Assembly (NCBI GenBank): GCA_022813625.1
Contig: JAKLMB010000019.1
Location: forward strand, 372,001-436,000
Reading direction: 5' to 3'
Source: Aaosphaeria pasadenensis
Lineage: Eukaryota; Ascomycota; Dothideomycetes; Pleosporales
DNA length: 64,000 bases
The position numbers were made by a program, and so were the translations under genes. Positions 56,134 through 64,000 of this stretch are shown here, in pieces. Numbering within the stretch: the stretch's first letter is position 1; the number at the start of each line of letters is the position of its first letter. The notes beneath the pieces are model-generated. The model was not told the origin of the DNA, did no database searches, and saw only the letters and a program-made list of their open reading frames with translations.

Positions 56134-56935
56134 ATGACGTACGACTCTACAGTAGCATTTACACTCGACACAATATGTCCATGGTATGCCACTGGACCAC
56201 TCCATGCAACCCACATCGCACGTGTTGACTCAAATCACCAGGACATACCTAGGATATCTCCGACTCTCCAAGGCTCTCAAGCAGTACAGAGACGCTCACC
56301 CGACCGACTCACCAGTCAACTTCACCCTCAAATTCCTCCCGTACCAACTGTACCCAGACTTTTCCACTGACGGCATCGACAAGTATGAATGGTACAAGAA
56401 CAAAAAGTACGACGACAATGAAGAAAAGATGGCAATGTTCACTAAGTACATGGGCGCTTTGGGAGAGGCAGAAGGTGTGACGTTCGACTTCCATGGCATT
56501 ATCGCGAATACGATGAATGCGCATCGAGTGTTGCAGGTGGTGCAGGAGCGGAAGGGCGAGGATGGGGCGAGAAAAGCAGTCGATTGTTCGTTATCTAATT
56601 CTGTAAGTTGTTTCTGTTGACAATCGTATCTAACTTGAACGGCAGCTTTGTACGAGCAGTACTTCACCAAACGTGCTCATCCGTCTTCGACGGCCACGCT
56701 CACGAAAGCCTGCATTGATGCCGGTTTGTCGGAACAAGAAGCCGAAGAACTGGTGAACGATGATAGCGAGGGCTTGATGGATGTAAAAATGGCGATCAGG
56801 GAGCAGGCGGGGAATGGGGTTGACAGCGTGCCGTATGTAGTTTTTGAGGGCAGAAAGAGAGATTTCACGCTCGTGGGGGCAAAGGAAGTGGGCGAGTATT
56901 TGAAGACTCTGGAGCAAGTCGCAAAGGAAGCTTGA
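56134..56935 (+). CDS. DsbA-like (FrnE-type) thioredoxin-fold oxidoreductase
   Basis: Thioredoxin-fold protein of the DsbA family close to bacterial FrnE and HCCA isomerase; fungal members are cytosolic and poorly characterised. Exons are 56134-56183, 56242-56585 and 56646-56935, giving 227 residues. The active-site region FTLDTICPWTYLG is formed across intron 1; it has one Cys in CPWT, so it lacks the second Cys of a CxxC pair. Further marks are FLPYQLYPDF, MNAHRVLQVVQERKG, and the C-terminal cis-Pro and strand region VDSVPYVVFEGRKRDFTLVG. Intron 2 starts GTTCGT; a stronger-looking GTAAGT 16 bases later would break the frame. No signal peptide. A glutathione- or disulfide-linked role is inferred from family only. 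Confidence 0.9.
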
Positions 56936-57892
56936 GTATACACGGGCAGTAGATTCTAATAAGTTTAGATACTTAGCCTTCGCGTGTTGTCTACTACGAA
57001 GCCCAACCTTTCACTAGTCTCCTCATTCGGATACGGGGATGTAGAGTCAAGAAAGGTATTTGACAGCTCATATGTAGAAGGAAGCTTTGCCCTCAACTCG
57101 TACGGAACATGCTACAAGAGACATTTCCTAATATTTCCACTTAGCCGTGATATGTCCATAACACTGGTGATGTCTGCGAAAAACATCATGCATGCTACTG
57201 AGTGTCAAAGAGCATGCAGTTGCTCGTGCGAAAACAATAGAAAGAATGGAGTCGAGACTGGATCGCGAGTATGCCACATTTACGAATTCTGTAATGGTAG
57301 GCTACGTTCGCATCGTTATTGGTCGTGCCCTGTGTGTCGGACTTCGGTGTCCTCTCATAGGGCGTAGTTTCGAAACAGCATACATGCCTACACCTCTTGC
57401 GCCTCGTTCCACCGTCGAAAACCATTCTTTGGAAATTGTTCGCCTTTACAAACTACGGATGCAGCACAGAAGAGCACACCGCAATATATTTACCTCTATT
57501 TGAAATGGCACATTATTAGGAGAACTATTTAAAAGAGATAGCATGTACAAAACTAACTGATTTGATCCCAAGGATCGCGCATCCGGATCCTCAACATGCC
57601 ATGAATCCTTCCACGTCCATACCGATCAAACAACACAGCCCTATGAATACGAAAGGCTCTCTGTATTTGATTGGGGATTGGTGCCATCTGTTCACCTAAA
57701 ACCATATCTACATCAACGGTCGGCCTTGAATGGAACGAGGGATCACCAAACTTTCATGATCCCCACAATTCAATCCGTTTGCGATGGTCAGAACATATGT
57801 GTGCAGATGGGCGTGTATCTGTGGCCTTATAACCACAGTCAAAGGAGTTAGGTATAAGACCTGAACGAGCCGCATTATCCGTATCCACAAAT
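56936..57892. other. Intergenic, no gene seen
   Basis: About 950 bases with small open frames (up to 127 codons) lacking family features. Confidence 0.5.
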
Positions 57893-58588
57893 ATGTATAC
57901 TACTTTCTCTCAGGCTATCTTTAGGCAACCAAAAATGCTCGGTGTTGCTTTATTCTTCTTGTGTCTTTCCTTTTTCGCTTTCTGGACCATTTTGCAACTG
58001 ATATTCGCTTCCTGTGCTCCCAAATTCCATGATGTCCTCTCAGAGAAGCCTCCGTGGAACAGCCAAACGAAGCCTTGCTATGTAACAGGAGATGCTCAGG
58101 TCCCCCACGACCTCCAAATCTTGTTGAATAGGCTCGCCGGGGAAGGGGCCATTACATGCGACTTCTCTCGCCGTACGATCGGCAACGTCCCAGATGTCAG
58201 TACGGCAACACGATCCTTTTCGAACATAATTTATCCGACGGAAGAGACGGCCACGCCATTGGAGTTTGCACTCAAAAAATTCACGACTGAAGGCCGCGTT
58301 ACACTGTCGACACTACAGATCGTTGAACAGAGAAGAGATCTCTACCTTGCCACGGAAATCGGTGTCATGAGCGAGGGTGGTAAATTGGATAATATCACAA
58401 CCATCAGAAAATTTCTCGATTTGCAGGTTGCTCGGATTCGGGACGCTTTGGATGTTGATGTTGATCCGCAACAACCAGCGGAAGTTCTACTTGCAGATTT
58501 GATGGACGATCTGCGTGGGAAAGATAGGGATTTGTTGGTGGAAGCAATGTGTATGCAGAGTATGGAAGCAGACAACTTTGGCATCTGA
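57893..58588 (+). CDS. Orphan single-span membrane protein
   Basis: Single-exon frame of 231 residues; I recognise no family. A strongly hydrophobic segment at about 16-37 (LGVALFFLCLSFFAFWTILQ) is preceded by a short positively charged end, so it is either a signal anchor or an uncleaved signal. Met15 (MLGVAL) is an alternative start. The remaining 190 residues are soluble, with a Thr/Ser/Glu-rich middle and a probably helical end containing FLDLQVARIRDALDVDVDPQ and many Asp and Leu residues. There are four to five Cys residues in the part after the membrane span. No intron is needed. The uninterrupted length and coherent amphipathic C-terminus favour a real gene, but there is no homology support. 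Confidence 0.55.
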   Translation: MYTTFSQAIFRQPKMLGVALFFLCLSFFAFWTILQLIFASCAPKFHDVLSEKPPWNSQTKPCYVTGDAQVPHDLQILLNRLAGEGAITCDFSRRTIGNVPDVSTATRSFSNIIYPTEETATPLEFALKKFTTEGRVTLSTLQIVEQRRDLYLATEIGVMSEGGKLDNITTIRKFLDLQVARIRDALDVDVDPQQPAEVLLADLMDDLRGKDRDLLVEAMCMQSMEADNFGI

Positions 58589-60317
58589 AGAGCTGCAAGC
58601 AACTGTTTAACACATGAAAGTTCTTCCAAGAATTTTAGTCGTTGAACAAATAAAACACAGATAGCAGCGGCGGATATTTTCTACAACATGTAATATTATT
58701 TTTGAAGTCGGGGCATTTAGTTAACGACGCATGTTTACTATGCAAACTTCATTGTTTGAACCAGACGAGTCTACTATGCTCTGATACAGATTAGAATCCA
58801 ATTATAGCGGGTGTTCTGGCGGCACGACTGACTATTATTAAACTGGCATTTCTTATTCCATTCGTTTCCTGTTCCATGTAGTGAAGTCTTGTACAGATTG
58901 TGCACCACTGTCGTAAGATAATGGATTACCTTAACCAATTTCTGGACGAAACAACGGTGGTTGATCATTTGATTTCCAACTTCTAAGTACCACTCGAATT
59001 TTCTCATAGTGATAGATCGAATGATATGATTTATCGAGGTATCACTCTACTTCGTCTTACTGAGAACTCCTTCAAGGACTTTGTCATCATTTGATCATAG
59101 TAGCTTCTAATAGGTACAACGAAAACACGAAATTTAGAAATGAAGAGCCACGACAATCATGGTTTTCTGATCGAGGCCACCTCAGCCCCCTCTTTGGCTA
59201 ATGACCACTCTGTTGTCATGTATAGTATACTAGTGACCTCCTCGGACAGCATGACTCTGTTCTCAGAGCAACTGGGGAAAGCACTTTGTAGATCGAAGAT
59301 CGTGATGTAAAAATACACAAAATGGAACGTTTCTAGATATCCAAGGTCTTAGCACAGAATTTGATGGATCTCTGACGCTGAACATCCAACATCGTGAGGA
59401 AGAACCACACTTGGCAGCATTCAGGAAATTGGAAAGGATGGAGGGAAGGCTGGTATAATTATACCCCTCGCGCCGAATGCAGCCCGTCACGCGCTATCCG
59501 CGTAGCCAGGCACTGGAAGCAGCATCTTATTTAAGTTGAAACATGATTGGAATATTTCCGTCCACGGAATGCTTGACGAGTACAAAGAATGCAAGAGTAA
59601 TCGCGTAACAGATGTACCGAGGTCGCACAAGAGGTGCTGCTTCCTGATACAGTATGCACCATAACAGTCCCAACCTCCCCTTGTCAATCACAGGACGCAA
59701 TGATTGGATTGGCTTGGAGTGGAGTGTGTGTATATCAGGGCGAGGAGATTACTGGGGATCCGGTGTTTACTTGGCATGGTGCACGTCAATGGTGAATGAG
59801 ATTCGCGCCCTAATCAAGCCCACCAAACTTACTGGAACTCTAAGAACAGGTAATGAGGAAGAATTCCTTTTTCAGGCCTGTGTGAATATCACAGAAAAAA
59901 GATTAAAGTGCGTAGATTTGATGCTCGCCCGTATAGTCGGTATCCAGAGGTCATGCGTTGTATGTGTTTACGGTTTAGATCCATACCATATCCAAAGGTA
60001 CACTTCGCTAAACTATCCGCCAGGCTTCCGAGAACCATATGTCCATGGGAATGTAGGTACGCATCTATGCTCTAAGCCTGATCAGGCCTTCAAGGTGGGA
60101 TTTTGCTGCATTCTGCCTTTTCAATCGCGTCATGGGTGGAATTGCATGTCCCTTGAACATGGCCATGCGTACGCCAGAATATGTGTTTATGTTCCGCATA
60201 CCCAATCGCGGGACTCTCCCCCTTTCTCAGAATTTCAACTCTCCTCTGACTTGAATTCCCGCCTCGATTCATACCTGGGTTGTCGGAGATCCCTGGGACG
60301 TTGTCTAACGGCCCACG
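58589..60317. other. 1.7-kb intergenic region before the oxidase gene
   Basis: AT-rich, with no recognised gene. A 252-codon frame at 59654-60412 overlaps the first oxidase exon in another frame and is discussed in findings. The last 400 bases before 60318 should contain the oxidase promoter. Confidence 0.5.
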
Positions 60318-63194
60318 ATGCCTTACCCACGCTCATGGAGTACGACTCGCATACTTCTTTTGTTTACTCTCTCTTCATATGGCACCAGATTTGCCAATTC
60401 AATGAAAATTGACGGAACTTGGATTAGTCCGCAGTACAACTACATTTTTGATTTCCCTGTCCCTTTCCCTGTTGTAAAGACTCCAAAATTGTAAGTAGCA
60501 AACTTACCGATCATGGCGTAGGAACTGAAGATGACAACAGTACATATACGAATGAGGATGGCGCAGATATTGATTACTACGAAGTGGAGGTCACCAGTGT
60601 AGAATCACAAATATATCCAGACCTAAAAGCAACGGCATTGGTAGGATATGATGGAACATCGCCCGGGCCCATGTTCGTCATGCAGAGGGGTAGAGGTAAG
60701 TAAATCTCACTGGACCATCCAGGAAAATCAACTCACCATCACTTCAAAGAGGCGGTTGTGCGTTTCACAAACAATGGACCCCTGAACATGGCTGTTCATG
60801 TCCATGGACAATACAGTAAGTTGCGCCCTTAGACCGAGAAAAATAGTCAGCTTATGTTGTTGATAGATCGTGCACCTTTTGACGGTTGGGCTGGAGACTA
60901 TGCCACGCCCGGACAGTACAAGGTCCGTCACTTGAAGTAAGCCTGTATTTGTACGAGACTGATTGATTTAGGACTACTACTACCCAAATGCACAAAATGC
61001 TAGAACCATCTGGTACCATGTAAGTGATTTCAAAGACATTATGTGCTATTTGGCTTATCTTGTTTCTCCATTACGACTACATCAAGCCGAATGAACAAAT
61101 CTAAGTTCGGACAGGATCACACGGAATACAGGACCGGCGAGAATGTGTATCGAGGTCAGGAAGGCCTCTACCTCATCCACGATCCCGAGGAGCAGGCCCT
61201 AGCATTGCCATCAGGAAACTACGACTTGCCACTTTCAATCAGTGCCAAAACCTACAACTCGGATGGATCTCTTTGGTACAATACCAACAACAATATCGGA
61301 CTGTGGGGCGATGTGATCCAAATGTACGCTTTTCGGTAAATGGAAGAGAGTAAGAAGTCATTCTAATATACGATAGCAATGGCCAACCGTGGCCTTATAT
61401 TCCTGTTGAGCCTCGAAAGTATCGCTTGCGTATCCTCAATGGAGCTGTCAGCCGAAGTATGTTTTAGATGTTGAGCGTTCCGGGCTTCAATTACTAACCT
61501 CAGTCCAGCCTTTGGACTCTCATTCACAGCTGCAACCGAGGATGTAGCCAAAGGAGAAAGTATCGGTTTCACAGTAATTGCATCCGATGGTGGTATGTAA
61601 TGAACATCTCTTTCCTGATAAGTAATATGTTAAAATGTTTATAGGATTGTTCGGTGCTCCTGTGAAGACAAACTATCTGGCGATGGCAATGGGTGAGCGC
61701 TATGAAATCATCTTCGACTTTGCACAACACAGAGGCCAAAACATCACTCTCAGGAACGCGAGGGGTATGGGCGAGAACGTCGACTACGCAGCGACTGATC
61801 TAGTCACGCGCTTCGTTGTTGGCGAAGAGGTGACTGATTGGGATAACAACGGTCCCGTTCCGCCTAAACTGCACGACATCCCGCCAGCCAATCCTTCCGA
61901 CACCGACAAAGAATTCACCTTTGCACGGGTAAGAGGCGGCAGGTGGAACATCAACGGCGTAGGATTCGCCGATGTCGAAAACCGCATCTTGACGAGGCCG
62001 GAGCGCGGTAAGGACGAGATCTGGACTTTGAAAAATGGCGCGGGTGATGGAACACATCCCGTCCATATCCATCTCATCGACTTCCAGGTCCTCGAGCGCA
62101 CGGGTGGCCGCGGTGCAGTTCGTCCGTACGAATCTGCTGGAATGAAGGACATTGTTTGGCTGGCGGGAGGCGAGACTGTCAAGGTTTTGGCTCGTTATGC
62201 TCCTTGGCCTGGAGTGTACATGTTTCACTGTCACAACCTCATTCACGAAGATAACGGTAAGTCATGCACATTGAATATCTCCAAGGTCCTGTTTTGAACG
62301 AAGACTAACATTTCTACAGACATGCTGGCAGCATTCGATGTCGCTCAACTTTCAGATTGGGGTTATGATAACAGTACTATGTTCATCGACCCCATGACAC
62401 CAGAGTTCCGCCCCAAGGACGCTACTCCAGAGGACTTCACCGACGAAGCCATCCGGGAGAAGTTAGCATGGCTCTACAGCACTAATCCCTATAACCACGG
62501 GGACATTGATGGAGTTTACTCTGCACTGGACTCCTGGGAGACTGGAGGTCGTCCCTCGCCTGCCATATGGCCTCAAGCTACAGGCACGGCTTCCTCTGAG
62601 TCAGGAGAGAATAGCATCGAGGAGGAAGCGGAGCCGTCGGTCACGGACGCGGCGGAGGCTCCCGAGAATACTGAAGAGGCTCCTAGTCCTGAGGAAAGCC
62701 AGAGCACTGAAGAGTCTGAGAGCAGTGATGACGCAGCAAATCAGAGCGAGGAGACCCAAGAGAGCGAAGAGAACCAAGGTAACGACGATAGTCAAAGCAA
62801 CGAAGAGAGCCAAAATAACGAGCAAGACCAGGTCAACGATGAAAGTGAAGACAACCAGGGGATAGAGAACAAGCAAGATAATCAAGACAACGAGGATGTT
62901 GATGTTGAAGTTGTCGAAGAAACTGTGGAAGAAAAGGTGGAAGAAGGTAGCCAAGGAAATACCGATAAAGATGTCGAGGTCGAGGAGGAACCTCAAGACG
63001 GTGAGAGGGTCGAAGTCGAGCAAGATATACAAGACAGCAGGGAAATCGACGTCGAGCAAGAAGAACAAGGCAACAAAGAAGAACCAAACGACGATAATTT
63101 TGAGGACATTTTTGAGGACCAATATGAGGAAGACTATCTTGATTATGAGTCCAGTGATCTCGACCTCACTGATCTCGATTACATCATTCGCTGA
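60318..63194 (+). CDS. Secreted multicopper oxidase, bilirubin-oxidase type, with acidic tail
   Basis: Copper enzyme oxidising phenols, bilirubin-like tetrapyrroles or metal ions with reduction of O2 to water; substrate unknown. Ten exons: 60318-60490, 60541-60695, 60750-60815, 60867-60922, 60972-61019, 61115-61323, 61377-61456, 61509-61592, 61645-62256 and 62320-63194, giving 785 residues. The start gives a signal peptide with core RILLLFTLSSYGTRFANS, followed by the bilirubin-oxidase start KIDGTWISPQYNYIFDFPVP and KTPKFTYTNEDG. Copper ligands: H126/H128 (HVHG), H166/H168 (WYHDH), H428/H431/H433 (HPVHIH), H485-C486-H487-H491 (HCHNLIHED) and axial Met496. The catalytic part ends near 585. Residues 586-785 form an acidic Glu/Asp/Gln/Asn/Ser tail that ordinary members, about 570-600 residues long, lack. 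Confidence 0.93.
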
Positions 63195-64000
63195 TTATTT
63201 GTAAAAATCATTGTATTCTTTCTGATTTCAAAGGACGACACGCAGGTAGCCATCAAAGGTTGAGGCGCAAACAGCAACATGTTTACAGCAAAGATGGAAT
63301 TGAACCGAGTTTGCTCAAGAGTCGCAGTCTGAAGGTTTGCCTTATGTGTCGCCCACGAATATATAACTTGATATAGCATACGATATATATCTAATACTTC
63401 TTTTTGAGCAAATCAATATCTTGAGTTGTGATTATGGTGACCTTTCACAGGAGTAGGTAGACTATACTTTGCATGAAAACACCTCGTTATACTATTAAAA
63501 CTATAAAATTATACATATCCTTGCGTTTAAGAGATTATATTCAGTTCTGTGAACTAGATCTACTTGCATTGATAAACGCTGCGGAAGTTACTAATCATTT
63601 GTATAAGTTTCCTATTTTCAAAGAATTTCAACATAAATACCATGGTGCAATACAAATGACACCATAAGTAAACGTATCTTCTCTGGTTCCTGTTCACCAT
63701 CTTCGGACATGGCCGTTAGGACGCATCCTTCACATGCGGAACACGCGCGCTCCCTCATCACTTCCGGCAAAGTTTCCATAAGTAATTTACAGCATCTTTC
63801 GATCTCGAAATCCTACCCTGACTCCTTGATCCTGACAAATCTAGGGACAAATTTGGGACCGATATCCCGTCGGCATCTGCGTGTTTTCATTCCTGAAGGC
63901 ATTCCACTACACCCCAGCCTCCCTTACTAGATTCTGCACTAGCCGAAGTATCTCTATTCGGAGCAGACGGGACTTCCTGACATGTGCATGTTATCTATTC
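63195..64000. other. Right end, no supported gene
   Basis: AT-rich 3' flank of the oxidase. A 73-codon frame at 63709-63930 has no recognisable feature. The window ends without another gene. Confidence 0.5.

Noticed and set aside
56602..56645. Canonical GTAAGT donor in the DsbA-like gene
   Set aside because: Using it breaks the frame into exon 3; the upstream GTTCGT at 56586 is the one that keeps the family sequence.
62601..63122. Minus-strand frame of 173 codons that looks like a hydrophobic membrane protein
   Set aside because: It is the antisense reading of the acidic tail: GAG/GAC codons read backwards give Leu/Phe/Val. No independent support.
63285..63350. tRNA-like sequence on the minus strand (GGTTCAATTCC)
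   Set aside because: A T-loop-like word is present but no acceptor stem or D arm pairs with it.

Overview
The window is nuclear DNA of a filamentous ascomycete (Pezizomycotina). Evidence: almost every gene is split by short introns of about 45-250 nt with GTRNGT-like donors and CTRAY-like branch sites. The tryptophan gene is the trifunctional fungal trpC fusion, and orthologues of yeast NUP192, VPS23, NFS1, RVS167, SSN3, ERV41, ATG22 and RIB1 are present. A Dothideomycete is plausible, but that is a guess; nothing seen fixes the order. No operons, CRISPR arrays, rRNA, convincing tRNA or transposase genes were found.

Layout, 1-20 kb: a tandem-repeat-bearing AT-rich end; mitochondrial ribosomal protein uL15m (-); ATG22 vacuolar transporter (+); an unrecognised basic/disordered protein (-); the very large nucleoporin NUP192 (-), divergent from trpC (+); a BRCT protein with a WGR-like segment (+).

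20-35 kb: a homeodomain transcription factor (-), 3 kb with no visible gene, an NmrA-like dehydrogenase-fold protein (+), two small hydrophilic proteins (+), ERV41 (+), free methionine-R-sulfoxide reductase (+) with a 5-nt internal microexon, and a secreted CAP protein (-).

35-49 kb: Mediator kinase SSN3/CDK8 (-), a VPS73-like sugar transporter (+), GTP cyclohydrolase II RIB1 (+), a secreted type-B carboxylesterase (-) and a third hydrophilic protein (+).

49-64 kb: ESCRT-I VPS23 (-), cysteine desulfurase NFS1 (-), the BAR-SH3 protein RVS167 (+), a DsbA-like oxidoreductase (+), an orphan single-span membrane protein (+), and a ten-exon secreted bilirubin-oxidase-type multicopper oxidase (+) with a 200-residue acidic tail.

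Most genes are housekeeping: membrane traffic and endocytosis (ERV41, VPS23, RVS167), vacuole and sugar transport (ATG22, VPS73-like), nuclear pore and transcription (NUP192, SSN3, homeobox), and biosynthesis (trpC, RIB1, NFS1). A lineage-variable secreted set (CAP, carboxylesterase, multicopper oxidase) sits among them. I see no dedicated gene cluster. The most interesting signals are in gene architecture: the microexon, stop-free introns whose length is a multiple of three, the acidic tail of the oxidase, the BRCT/WGR-like protein, and a repeated 5'-to-3' switch from C-rich to G-rich coding strand inside several genes on both strands. All exon boundaries were set by eye from splice signals, reading frame and remembered family sequence.
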